DNA of 64,000 bases, taken from contig JAGNEZ010000031.1 in NCBI GenBank assembly GCA_018003015.1, positions 1 to 64,000 on the forward strand. The letters are read 5' to 3'. A program made the position numbers and the translations under genes. Under the pieces are notes generated by a model. That model made no database searches, had not been told where the DNA came from, and saw nothing but the letters and a program-made list of their open reading frames with translations. Shown here in pieces: positions 1 through 7,634 of this stretch (within the stretch, counting starts at the first letter, position 1; each line of letters begins with the position of its first letter). The DNA comes from Phycisphaerae bacterium (lineage in GTDB: Bacteria; Planctomycetota; Phycisphaerae; UBA1845; PWPN01).

Positions 1-51
1 GCCGGCCTTATCCGGAGAATCGTGTCGGCGTCCATGCCCAGGGCCTCCTGT

Positions 52-70
52 GTTCGAGTTCCACTCGAAC
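52..70. repeat. Perfect 8-bp inverted repeat with 3-base loop
   Basis: GTTCGAGT (52-59) and ACTCGAAC (63-70) are exact reverse complements around TCC. It lies just downstream of the truncated helicase gene on the minus strand. No T-run follows on either strand, so a terminator role is not supported; it could be a recombination or protein-binding site. Confidence 0.45.
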
Positions 71-108
71 TACCCATCGGCTGGTCGCATGAGGTTTCTT
101 GAGCTTTC

Positions 109-504
109 TTAGCGTTGTAGTACTAGTCGGCGCAGGCCGGTCTCATCCTCTGCCGTAGGGATGCCCACGGTGAGCTGGTCCCGAAACTCCTCGGCAAGCC
201 GCTTCTTCAGACGAAGGGCCGTCGCGTTGTCGATTTCCGTGTCCCGCTTGGTCAGGCTCATGGCCAGCCGGAGTTCTTCTTCCGGCAGCCGCTGCATCCC
301 CACGAGGAGTCGGCAGCAGTGGTCGTCACCACCAGCCCACCGCTCGACATAGGAGTCGATCAGCTTCCAGCCGCGCAGGTTGAAGTAGCCGACGCAGAAA
401 TCCGCCCGTTCAGAAACGCCCAGCGTGTCTCGCAACGCGGGCAGGAGATGCTCCTCGATGTTGTCCAGGATTCGTGGCAAGCGGGTAACCCTCTGGCGCC
501 CCAA
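109..504 (-). pseudogene. Truncated N-terminus of a PLD-type nuclease/helicase protein
   Basis: The 131-residue product has the opening typical of large SNF2/DEAD-type helicases with an N-terminal phospholipase-D-like domain: an [13 protein letters not shown] start, then [11 protein letters not shown] and a LLVGMQ strand. Those proteins are usually around 1000 residues; here the frame stops right after [11 protein letters not shown], before the first HxK catalytic motif could appear. The 108 bases to its left carry an open minus frame (ending in ADTILRIRP at the window edge) that does not resemble the missing part. I read this as a broken defence or repair helicase gene. The family assignment rests on remembered motif similarity and should be confirmed by a profile search. 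Confidence 0.55.
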
Positions 505-606
505 TCTTTACATCGCCGTCTGCAGTGGCCATTGTAGCCGCAGCCCAGAAGCGTTCCAATGGCTGTGGAGTGGAAACTCGAGTGTACCGGAAAGAGGCAC
601 AAGGTT

Positions 607-915
607 CTAACGGCCGGTTACCTCGTTTCTATGCAGCCGTCGGTTGCGGGCCCATGCAGCAGAAGCAATCCGTGAGGTCATAGGCCGGAAGAAGGACGCA
701 AGCCTTTGACGAACAGGCGTTTCCGTGCGATAGGTGGCCTTGGCAGCGAGACCCGGAGAGGCCCCTAGTGGATTGTCGATCCTTAGTGGCGTCGTGAAGC
801 GGGCAGCCGGATGCGGGTCGAGGAGTCCAACCCCAGCGAGGAGGCGGCTCAGGCCCCGCCGCCCGATGAGGACGGGGAACATCGCCGCTGAGAGCCGCAG
901 TTCACAGATCTTCAC
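607..915 (-). CDS. Doubtful 102-residue hypothetical
   Basis: This open frame begins inside the end of the zinc protein at 902-1258 (14-base overlap) and would be its downstream partner. The product is basic, starts MKICELRLSAAMFPVLIG and has no motif I recognise. Base composition does not separate it from a chance open frame in high-GC DNA. The rest of 505-901 shows nothing else coding-like. Confidence 0.2.
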   Translation of the reverse strand: MKICELRLSAAMFPVLIGRRGLSRLLAGVGLLDPHPAARFTTPLRIDNPLGASPGLAAKATYRTETPVRQRLASFFRPMTSRIASAAWARNRRLHRNEVTGR

Positions 916-1258
916 ACGCGGTCAGCGTATCCAGGATGCCGCTCAGTTCGCCAGTCTGGCCGCACCATGGGCAGGTCACGATGCGGCTCTTGCCATCCCA
1001 GCAAAACACCTTACCGCAGCCACATCGGAAGATGTTGGGATTGCCGCAATACGGGCATCCCTGGAAGGGGGAATCCAGCACGATCGACCCGGTGATTGCG
1101 GCCTGACCGTAGCCGCCGCGGTTCGTCACCGCCTCCGCCAGCGGGAAGGCTTCTATCGCCACCCACTTATTCCACCACTTCCGCTTGAACTTCAAGCCAA
1201 AGCCCTGTTTCGAGCCGGCACACCTGGCCATCACCATCATGACGTTCGGGGTACGCAC
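902..1258 (-). CDS. Stand-alone TerY-C type zinc-binding protein
   Basis: The 118-residue product carries two CxxC pairs, CPYCGN and CPWCGQ, flanking an FRCGCGKVFCW segment, preceded by a GYGQAAITGSIVLD stretch. This order matches the TerY-C metal-binding domain normally fused behind the vWA domain of TerY-like proteins in tellurium-resistance (Ter) type systems. Here it stands alone, while the vWA protein of the neighbouring operon (7635-8291) lacks such a tail, so the two may work together as split halves. The frame opens with GTG at 1258 behind a GAGAGG; ATG codons seven and eight codons further in (MMVM) are alternative starts. It is transcribed divergently from the main operon. Family call by eye. 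Confidence 0.6.
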   Translation of the reverse strand: MRTPNVMMVMARCAGSKQGFGLKFKRKWWNKWVAIEAFPLAEAVTNRGGYGQAAITGSIVLDSPFQGCPYCGNPNIFRCGCGKVFCWDGKSRIVTCPWCGQTGELSGILDTLTACEDL

Positions 1259-1428
1259 GGATCATCCTCTCGATCATTGCCTCGTGGCACGTTCGACGTC
1301 CCCCGGGCAGTCCGGCAGGACTGCTCCTCCCCAATAGCCTTCTCGCCAGAAACATCCAGCAGAAACATTCCCGACCTCTTCTGGTGTGGTTCCATAACCA
1401 ATCTGCGCGCCTTCAGAGGAGAACGTCC
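1259..1428. promoter_or_regulatory. Divergent intergenic region upstream of the cargo operon
   Basis: This 170-base gap separates the minus-strand zinc protein from the first plus-strand gene and must hold the promoters of both. I see no convincing -35/-10 pair or operator palindrome. The only clear signal is the ribosome site CAGAGGAG at 1414-1421, before the ATG at 1429. Confidence 0.3.
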
Positions 1429-1848
1429 ATGCCCCGCAAGCCCTCGTCACTCATGATCATGCAAGAATACCCCCCGCTCCCGACGCGAGGATGGCTCATT
1501 CTCGTCGTCCTGGCTGTCCGCCGGTTGAGCCGAATCGTCGTGCGGTTCGAGCTGGGCGTCATCGAGGATGTCCGCCAGGCCGGCCGCATCCTGAACTACG
1601 ACCTGCCGGCGGTGCTGACCCCGAACAGTCCGTTGTGCCGGTTTTTGGCCGACGGGTTCCGGGTGCGCGTGGCCGACGGCCAGTCCTTCGAACTGAAATC
1701 CTTGGTCGGCCGCCGATTTCAGGCACGCTTCGACCAGGGCGCTGATGGCTGCCTGCAGGCGATCGTGGCAGCTCGGCCCTTTGAGCACAGGACTATTGCC
1801 CCGGCGGAGCCCGCAAGCAATTCTGACGGGAAGGAGGGGGCAAAGTGA
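1429..1848 (+). CDS. Hypothetical protein, first gene of the cargo operon
   Basis: 139 residues. The ATG at 1429 is preferred over an upstream ATG at 1384 because AGAGGAG lies about 8 bases before it. A hydrophobic stretch (GWLILVVLAV, about residues 22-31) is followed by a compact alpha/beta region (FELGVIEDVRQAGRILNYDL, then FRVRVADGQSFELKSLVGRRF) and a low-complexity tail. I do not recognise a family. Its stop overlaps the start of the next gene by one base (TGATG at 1846-1850), so the two are translationally coupled and probably act in the same complex. Confidence 0.6.
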   Translation: MPRKPSSLMIMQEYPPLPTRGWLILVVLAVRRLSRIVVRFELGVIEDVRQAGRILNYDLPAVLTPNSPLCRFLADGFRVRVADGQSFELKSLVGRRFQARFDQGADGCLQAIVAARPFEHRTIAPAEPASNSDGKEGAK

Positions 1849-2012
1849 TGGACTGGGACAAGACCATCAACAGCGTCAGTGAAGTTGCCCGCAAGACTTT
1901 CGTCCTGGCGGTCTCGATCATCATGGTGATGGCGTCGTTCGGCCTCGTGTACATCGCCGGCATCGCCCTGTTGTGGCTGGTCAAGCACGCCCAGGCCATT
2001 CTCGGGCAATAG
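1848..2012 (+). CDS. Small single-pass membrane protein (54 residues)
   Basis: The frame starts at the ATG of TGATG (1846-1850), sharing a base with the previous stop, and has a strong AAGGAGGGGG ribosome site at 1831-1840. The product has a short polar start (MDWDKTINSVSEVARK), one long hydrophobic helix of about 28 residues (VLAVSIIMVMASFGLVYIAG and on), and a short LVKHAQAILGQ tail. Such small membrane proteins are often overlooked. Coupling to both neighbours suggests it anchors or signals for the proteins of this operon at the membrane. Function unknown. Confidence 0.65.
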   Translation: MDWDKTINSVSEVARKTFVLAVSIIMVMASFGLVYIAGIALLWLVKHAQAILGQ

Positions 2013-2023
2013 CGGAGGGAACC

Positions 2024-2470
2024 ATGCCGTATTCACCACCACCAGTTCGCCGCGTTCCCGTGACCCGGGAGACCGTCATCTCCGAGTTCACTCGTGGAGA
2101 CGGCAGCCAGAACACGCAAGGCAGTTTCACCAAGCAGACCGGCCCGGGCCCCGGCGTTGACGTGGATGTCGTGGTCGTGAATCAGAAGATCGAACTGGCC
2201 TGCGGCTGCTACTGGCCCGACGCCGAGGTTGCGGGCGTCTGCGCGGAATGTGCCAAGGAAGGCGATCGCCCGAACGTCTGCAAGACCCATTACTTCGTCT
2301 GCGCGTGCGGCACGGCTTGCTGCTGGAAGCACTCCTCACCTTGCGATGACGGAAAGACTCGGATCTGCACCCGCTGTCACCTTCGGGAACAAAACAAGGC
2401 GTTCAAGGCCGCCGTCACCGGCAAGCTGGCTCACGCAGCCCGCTGGCTCTTCTGGCAAGAAACTGGGTAA
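2024..2470 (+). CDS. Cys/His-rich zinc-binding protein
   Basis: 148 residues, start ATG 2024 behind GCGGAGGGA. The first 55 residues are polar and probably flexible. The core from about residue 58 to 122 is packed with ligands: ACGCYW, VCAEC, VCKTHYF, CACGTACCWKH and ICTRCH, enough for two or three zinc sites, reminiscent of B-box or treble-clef cross-brace modules. The C-terminal 25 residues (FKAAVTGKLAHAARWLFWQ) form an amphipathic helix that could touch the membrane. No named family is recognised. It precedes the HerA-type ATPase by 21 bases and may be its adaptor; that is inference. Confidence 0.6.
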   Translation: MPYSPPPVRRVPVTRETVISEFTRGDGSQNTQGSFTKQTGPGPGVDVDVVVVNQKIELACGCYWPDAEVAGVCAECAKEGDRPNVCKTHYFVCACGTACCWKHSSPCDDGKTRICTRCHLREQNKAFKAAVTGKLAHAARWLFWQETG

Positions 2471-2491
2471 TCCGGCCGCCGGAGTCAGACG

Positions 2492-4612
2492 ATGGACGTC
2501 ACGGACAACGATTGGCATCGCCTCCTTGGTCTTCAGCGACGTGCCGAGGCACTGGGGGCGCGCCGGGATCCCACCATCGACAGCTACCTCGGGCACCTGG
2601 AATTCGATCCCCGCAACCCTGCGCTGGCTGACCTGATCAGCACCTGGCTGGACGAGCACGAACAGGAGCAGCGTCTGGCCCCCAATCGGCTGGCGCCGCC
2701 GCCGGCCATCGAGGAGCTTTATGATCCCCAGATGCTGCCCGACTTCACCGTCGGTCAGACCACAGAAACAGGGGTGCTGTTCGGCCCGCGCCTAGCCGAC
2801 TGCGGGAGCATGGTGGTGACCGGGATTGCCGGCGGCGGCAAGACCTCGCTGGTTCAGAACATCGTGGCCCGGACCCACCGCTGCCTGCCCGGCGCGACCA
2901 CGCTGGCGTTCGACGTCAAGGGGGATTTCACCAACATGGCCTCCCTGCCGGGGTCGGCCATCCACGTGCACAAGGCCCGCGAGGAACTCAGGTTCCAGAT
3001 TCTCTCGCCGCCGGCGGGCGTGGCCCTGCAGGCCTGGCTGGCCACCGTGGCAGACTACTTCTGCGGATACCGCGGCCTGCAGAAATCCCGCCACCTGTTC
3101 CTGGACGCGACCCTCCGTTTGTGCCGGCACTTCGGTGTGGATCAGGATCCCACCAAACCGTGGCCCAGCTTGTTTAGTGTGCTTGATTACTTCGGACAAA
3201 TGCGCGGCCCCCGGTTCGGCAAGGAGGCCGAGTACAAGGCCAGCCTGGTGAACGAGTTGCGCGGACTGTTGGAGGATACGGGCTCGGTTTTTGACACCTC
3301 CGACGGCATCGACCTGGACACGCATCTGCTGTCACCCGGGGGCATTGCGGTCGTGCAACTGGATACGCTCCCAGTGTCTGCCCAGCAATTCATCATCAGC
3401 CTCTCCATCGAGCGGATTATCCGCACGCGTGCCGCCCGGAACATCCACAATGCCGGACTGGAGGTGCTGGTGGTGCTGGACGAGGCTCAACTGGTGCTGA
3501 GCCAGGCCGCTGACCGGGCCTCAACGAACGGCATCGCCCCCCTGGCCAACCAGTTGCTGCGTGCCCGGGAGACAGGGGTTGCCTTCCTGGTCGTCTCCCA
3601 CCTGCTGCCGGACATTTCCCGGGCAGTCCTCGCGGCGGCCAAGAGCATGTACGTGGTCGGCGGGCTGAGTGACGCCCTCAGCGTCGATGTCGCTGCCCGC
3701 ACACTGAATCTGCCGTACGAGGCCAAAACCATGATTCCCCGGCTGGGGAGAGGGCAGGCCCTGGTCCGCGAGATCGGCAAAGGCGGCACGTACACGGATG
3801 CCTTTCTCGTGGATCTGGATCCGCCCGAGCTGGTCAAGGATGCCATCGACGAGCCCACCCGCCAACGGCTGATGGCCCCCAAAAGGGCCACCTTCCCGGC
3901 GTCCCCTTCCAGGCCTTTGGCGGATTACCCGTCCCTGGTTGCGGAGCTCAACCTGCCCAAGCCGGCCCCGACGAACCCTTCCCCCACGTCGTCGACGGGC
4001 CCGTCGTTGACCCAGGATCAATATGATTTGCTGCTAGACTGCGCTCACCACAGGGATGACTGGATGAAAGAACGCCAGGCCCGGCTGAATATCCACAACT
4101 ACAAGATCCTGGAGAAACTCGCCCAGTCGCTGGCGGCCCAGGGTCTCCTGGTGGTGCACGAGATCCGACTGGGTTCGGCCAAGTACTCTTTCATGGAAGT
4201 AGCGGACTATGGATGGCAGACTCTCCAGCTCGCCAAGCCCCTGCATTACATCGGCCACGGCAGCTTCCTGCACACCGTTCTGATCAACCGGGTCTCGCGA
4301 TACCTCAGTGCACAGAACTGGTCGTATGTCCAGACCGAGTTTCGGATCGGCCAGAACCTTCACGCCGTCGACGTCTATGGCCGCAGTCCGGCCGGCGTCG
4401 CGACCGGTTTCGAGGTCACCCTGTCGCACTCCAACGTGGTGAGCAACGCCCTGAACTCGCTCGCGGTTCCCGGCGGCGTACAGGAGCTGTTCTTCCTGTG
4501 CCCGGTTACCAAGGATTGCAGAGCCGTGGAGGGTCTGCTGCAGCAGGACCCGCGCGTCGCTCCCTACCTCCCGCAGATCAAGACCTGCCGGATTGACCAA
4601 TTCACTTCCTGA
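2492..4612 (+). CDS. HerA/FtsK-type ATPase with C-terminal winged-helix and nuclease-like domain
   Basis: 706 residues. Residues 85-450 form a HerA/FtsK/VirD4-type motor: Walker A GIAGGGKTS at 111-119, a DVKGD strand at 141-145 typical of this superfamily, and Walker B LVVLDEA at 326-332. A Pro-rich linker (about 465-505) leads to a winged-helix-like segment (about 505-580), then a block from HTVLINRVSRYL (about 594) with acidic residues E616, D627 and E641-V-T643 arranged like a PD-(D/E)XK or replication-relaxation type domain. HerA-like motors pump or unwind DNA and often pair with nucleases; fusing both in one chain is notable. It is cytoplasmic. If the ExT triad replaces ExK, cleavage activity is uncertain. 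It sits 21 bases after the zinc protein in the same operon. Confidence 0.8.
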   Translation: MDVTDNDWHRLLGLQRRAEALGARRDPTIDSYLGHLEFDPRNPALADLISTWLDEHEQEQRLAPNRLAPPPAIEELYDPQMLPDFTVGQTTETGVLFGPRLADCGSMVVTGIAGGGKTSLVQNIVARTHRCLPGATTLAFDVKGDFTNMASLPGSAIHVHKAREELRFQILSPPAGVALQAWLATVADYFCGYRGLQKSRHLFLDATLRLCRHFGVDQDPTKPWPSLFSVLDYFGQMRGPRFGKEAEYKASLVNELRGLLEDTGSVFDTSDGIDLDTHLLSPGGIAVVQLDTLPVSAQQFIISLSIERIIRTRAARNIHNAGLEVLVVLDEAQLVLSQAADRASTNGIAPLANQLLRARETGVAFLVVSHLLPDISRAVLAAAKSMYVVGGLSDALSVDVAARTLNLPYEAKTMIPRLGRGQALVREIGKGGTYTDAFLVDLDPPELVKDAIDEPTRQRLMAPKRATFPASPSRPLADYPSLVAELNLPKPAPTNPSPTSSTGPSLTQDQYDLLLDCAHHRDDWMKERQARLNIHNYKILEKLAQSLAAQGLLVVHEIRLGSAKYSFMEVADYGWQTLQLAKPLHYIGHGSFLHTVLINRVSRYLSAQNWSYVQTEFRIGQNLHAVDVYGRSPAGVATGFEVTLSHSNVVSNALNSLAVPGGVQELFFLCPVTKDCRAVEGLLQQDPRVAPYLPQIKTCRIDQFTS

Positions 4613-4649
4613 GAAACTTTCTGTCCTTCTTCCTTGTGAGGGGAATTAC

Positions 4650-5087
4650 ATGCGTAAGGGAGATGCCATGCGAGCGGCGAAGATCGTATTTCTCATTTGG
4701 TTGCTCTGCGAACTTGGTCTTTGGGTCCGCGGTGGCCAGGGCTTCTGCGTCATGGACACGCTGCCATTCGTCCAGAGGCCCCAGTCGCTTTCACCACACT
4801 ATGAGTGGTTGGCCGCGGGCGCCATTCTCATCGGGCTTTGGGGCTTCCTCATGTTGCCCCGCCCACAAGCCGCCGCGCAACAGACCCGTCGGTTCCGGTC
4901 CGAGCTCTTCCTGGTGCCCGCAACCATCATTGCCCTGGCCCTCGTAAGTGAGCGGTTGCACACCACGCTCAGCCTCACGGACCTGACCGGGGATCCGAAC
5001 CGGGCCATCGAGCATCGTCACCTCGCGATCCTGTGTCTGTGCGTCTACGCGGCACTGTTGGCCATCAAGGCCTTGCGGAACCGGTAA
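4650..5087 (+). CDS. Polytopic membrane protein of the cargo operon
   Basis: 145 residues from ATG 4650, chosen for the TGAGGGG ribosome site six bases upstream; an in-frame ATG at 4668 (MRAAKIVFLIWLL) is an alternative. About four hydrophobic segments are visible: IVFLIWLLCELGLWV, LAAGAILIGLWGFLML, LFLVPATIIALALV and LAILCLCVYAALLAIKAL. No catalytic motif and no family recognised. With the 54-residue membrane peptide and the J-like protein it gives this operon three membrane components, so the system probably assembles at the inner membrane. Confidence 0.6.
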   Translation: MRKGDAMRAAKIVFLIWLLCELGLWVRGGQGFCVMDTLPFVQRPQSLSPHYEWLAAGAILIGLWGFLMLPRPQAAAQQTRRFRSELFLVPATIIALALVSERLHTTLSLTDLTGDPNRAIEHRHLAILCLCVYAALLAIKALRNR

Positions 5088-5118
5088 ACCTGTTCCTTTT
5101 TCACTGGAGGACCCCGTT

Positions 5119-6018
5119 ATGCGAAATCCATTCAACGGCAAGAAAAAGCCGGACTCACCCATGGAGGGCAGACCGCCCCCTCGCGGAAGGCCGGCTGACC
5201 ATCCGGCATCTCCAGGCGTACCGGACGGCGCCAAAGCCGGTGATCACCGCGGCCAGGTGGGCTTGCCTGGTGGTGAAACAATGCCCGCGCCGCCGCTCGC
5301 AGACGCCGGCGTGCTGGATGGTCTGGCTGCGCTCGTTGTTCAGCGGCTGGAACAGCACGTTGCCTGCCACGTGCAGCGCGTGGCGGATGAACTCGTCGAA
5401 CTTCTCCTGCAGCATGGGCCTCCAGGGGAGGACCAGATCAGCCTAGCCGCCCAGAAGATAGGAGAGGACCTGGCCCGCTTGATCGACGGGCATGCCTGCG
5501 AGCTGCAGACCGCCATCACCCAACGCCTGGAAGCCCTGCCCGCTCGGCTCAGCGAATGCCTGACCCAGATCTCGGCGGAGCACTGGACCGCAATTGGCTC
5601 CCAGTTGGCCGAGGCGGCTTTGACAGCCAACCGTCAGGCCGCTCTGCGGCCGGTGATCGACCAGTCGCTGGCGCTGCTGGACCGCATTCACGACGAAGGT
5701 GAGTTCCTGGCTACCGGGTATCACCGGAATCCCGAGCTGGCGTTGCACCTGGGGTCCCGTCAGCTCTTCGAGACGTACGACGCGGCGGTCCGGTCGTTCG
5801 TCACCGAGATCTTCATGATCCTGCGTACGCTCGATGTCCACCCGATCCAAGGGTCTGCCGGGCCCTTCAATCCCCAGTTACAGCGCGTCGTGGGAGTCGA
5901 GCGTACGTCCAAACCGGAACTGGACGGGCATGTGGCTCGAATCGTCCGTGTCGGCGTGACCTGGAACGGCGCCGTATTTCGTCACGAGCAGGTCATTGTT
6001 TTCAAGAAGGAGTGCTGA
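5119..6018 (+). CDS. GrpE-like nucleotide exchange factor with long N-terminal extension
   Basis: 299 residues, ATG 5119 with GGAGG 8 bases before it. The first 60 residues are Pro/Gly-rich and likely disordered. Residues about 65-190 are helical and could form the long coiled-coil of GrpE (RPVIDQSLALLDRIHD at 177-192 resembles the GrpE segment before the head). The last 65 residues, with GPFNPQLQRVVGVERT, HVARIVRVGVTWNG and VFRHEQVIVFKK, follow the pattern of the GrpE beta-wing head (F-D/N-P-x-H-x-A-V ... G-Y/W ... R-x-A-x-V-x-V). GrpE drives ADP release from Hsp70. It lies two bases before the Hsp70 start, as expected for a dedicated partner. Sequence is divergent, so the call depends on pattern and context together. 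Confidence 0.65.
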   Translation: MRNPFNGKKKPDSPMEGRPPPRGRPADHPASPGVPDGAKAGDHRGQVGLPGGETMPAPPLADAGVLDGLAALVVQRLEQHVACHVQRVADELVELLLQHGPPGEDQISLAAQKIGEDLARLIDGHACELQTAITQRLEALPARLSECLTQISAEHWTAIGSQLAEAALTANRQAALRPVIDQSLALLDRIHDEGEFLATGYHRNPELALHLGSRQLFETYDAAVRSFVTEIFMILRTLDVHPIQGSAGPFNPQLQRVVGVERTSKPELDGHVARIVRVGVTWNGAVFRHEQVIVFKKEC

Positions 6019-6020
6019 AC

Positions 6021-7562
6021 ATGAAACCGAAAGGAAATGGCGTCGTGATCGGGATCGACCTGGGCACGACGCTCTCGGGCGTTGCGATCTATGAGGCAGA
6101 CACCAAGGTCAGGATGTTGGCCAATGCCGATGGCGAGCTGTTGACGCCCTCGGTGGTCAACCTGCGGGATGAGCAGCGGCCGGTGGTGGGCACCGCGGCA
6201 CTCAATGAGCTGGCCTTCGCGCCGGAGTTCAGCGTTCGCCTGGTGAAGCGCTCCATGGGCAAGCGCGACGCCCAGGGCAACCCGGTCAACGTCCTCATCC
6301 ACCCCACCAGCGGCAAGACCTATGTGCCAGAGGAGATTTCCGCCCTGATCATCCGCTACCTGGTAGACAGCGTCGAGGCCGGCCTCGGCGTCCACGTGGC
6401 CGGTGTGGTCATCACCGTGCCGGCGTACTTCGACGATCCGCCCCGAGTGGCCACTCGCCGGGCTGGGGAGCTGGCCGGCGTCAAGGTCCTCGGCATCATC
6501 AACGAGCCCACTGCGGCGGGGTTGGCTTTCGGCGTCGACCATGGCGAGGACGGGCGGCTCGTGGTGTTTGACTTTGGCGGCGGCACGTTCGACACGACTA
6601 TCCTGGACATTTGCGGGGGCAATTTCCAGGTGATGGCCACTGACGGCGACCGCGATCTGGGAGGCTCTGACATCGATAACCTCCTCATCGAGAAAGTCGC
6701 CCAGGCCTTCAAGGCCGAGCACGGCGTGGAGATCAGCCCGCAGACCGACCTGCCCGCCCACCTGGAGACCCTGGCCAAGTGCGAGATCGCCAAGAAGACT
6801 CTCAGCCAGGCCGAGACAGCCAGCTTCATGGTCTCTGCCTCGGGCAAGCGGCTGGTATTCGACATCACGCGGGCGGAGTTCAACGCACTGATCGCGCCCC
6901 TGGTGGAGCGGACCCGGATGATCACGCAGCGGGCCCTGGACGCGGCCAAGCTTCAGCCCAAGGACATCAAAGATGTGCTGCTGGTGGGCGGCTCCAGCCG
7001 TATCCCACTGGTGCGCGAGATGCTCACCGAGCTGTTCGGCAAGAAGCCGCGCACCGACGCCAAGCCGGACGAGGCGGTGGCCATGGGTGCGGCCATCTTC
7101 GCGGCCCGGCTGGGCGTCGATGCCAAGCTGGCGGTCGTCGACACCGAAGGTAGGAAGGTTCTCCCGCCCGCACCCAAGATAGTGGATGTCAACGCGCACG
7201 GTCTGGGCTGCCTGGCGTTCGTCAAGGACGTGGAACTGAACTGCGTCATCATCCCGCCGAACACACCCCTGCCCGCTGAGCAAGAGGACATGTTCGCGCT
7301 GCAGCAAGAGACGCAGACCGAGGCCCCCGTGGTGATCACGCAGGGCCGGCACCACGTGCCGCCGTCGGAGTGCAACGTCATCGGCGAGATGGTTTTGAAG
7401 GATCTGCCGCCCGGCCCGCTGGTGGACCGGATCCGCGTCAAGTACGGTCTCGCAGCGGACGGGACGCTGCACATCACCGTCACCGACACTGTCAGCAAGA
7501 AGAGCACCAGCGACATCAAACGCGGCCTCGCCCACCTGATCGCGAAGACGCCGCACAACTGA
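6021..7562 (+). CDS. Lidless Hsp70 (DnaK-like) ATPase
   Basis: 513 residues from ATG 6021, with AAGGAG 8 bases upstream; a GTG at 6012 is less likely. The actin-fold nucleotide domain is well kept: phosphate-1 GIDLGTTLSGVA, phosphate-2 VVFDFGGGTFDTT, the EPTAAGLAFG segment and the adenosine motif LLVGGSSRIPLVR. It is followed by a beta-type substrate domain (IIPPNTPLPA ... DGTLHITVTD). The chain ends there: the helical lid, about 100 residues in DnaK, is absent, and the usual interdomain DVxPLxLG linker is replaced by VNAHGLGCLAF. Without a lid, substrate holding is probably transient or limited to fixed partners. It follows a GrpE-like gene and precedes vWA and J-like genes, so it is a dedicated chaperone, not housekeeping DnaK. 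Confidence 0.9.
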   Translation: MKPKGNGVVIGIDLGTTLSGVAIYEADTKVRMLANADGELLTPSVVNLRDEQRPVVGTAALNELAFAPEFSVRLVKRSMGKRDAQGNPVNVLIHPTSGKTYVPEEISALIIRYLVDSVEAGLGVHVAGVVITVPAYFDDPPRVATRRAGELAGVKVLGIINEPTAAGLAFGVDHGEDGRLVVFDFGGGTFDTTILDICGGNFQVMATDGDRDLGGSDIDNLLIEKVAQAFKAEHGVEISPQTDLPAHLETLAKCEIAKKTLSQAETASFMVSASGKRLVFDITRAEFNALIAPLVERTRMITQRALDAAKLQPKDIKDVLLVGGSSRIPLVREMLTELFGKKPRTDAKPDEAVAMGAAIFAARLGVDAKLAVVDTEGRKVLPPAPKIVDVNAHGLGCLAFVKDVELNCVIIPPNTPLPAEQEDMFALQQETQTEAPVVITQGRHHVPPSECNVIGEMVLKDLPPGPLVDRIRVKYGLAADGTLHITVTDTVSKKSTSDIKRGLAHLIAKTPHN

Positions 7563-7574
7563 CCCAACCGGGGC

Positions 7575-7601
7575 GGAGGGCTGCCAAACAGGTGGCCCTC
7601 C
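7575..7601. repeat. Stem-loop between Hsp70 and vWA genes
   Basis: GGAGGGC (7575-7581) pairs with GCCCTCC (7595-7601) around a 13-base loop in which further wobble pairs are possible. No T-run follows, so it is not a standard terminator. In the 72-base gap between two genes of one operon it may tune relative expression or mark an mRNA processing site. Confidence 0.4.
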
Positions 7602-7634
7602 CCCCATTCCTCTGACTTCTCCCGGAGAAAACCC

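Noticed and set aside
1-1400. Second copy of the tRNA-Pro 3' end as left attachment site
   Set aside because: I scanned for the last 20 bases of the tRNA gene on both strands and found no convincing match, so the left end of the element was placed outside the window.
7575-7601. Terminator between Hsp70 and vWA genes
   Set aside because: The stem is good but no T-run follows on the plus strand, and the downstream genes clearly belong to the same operon.
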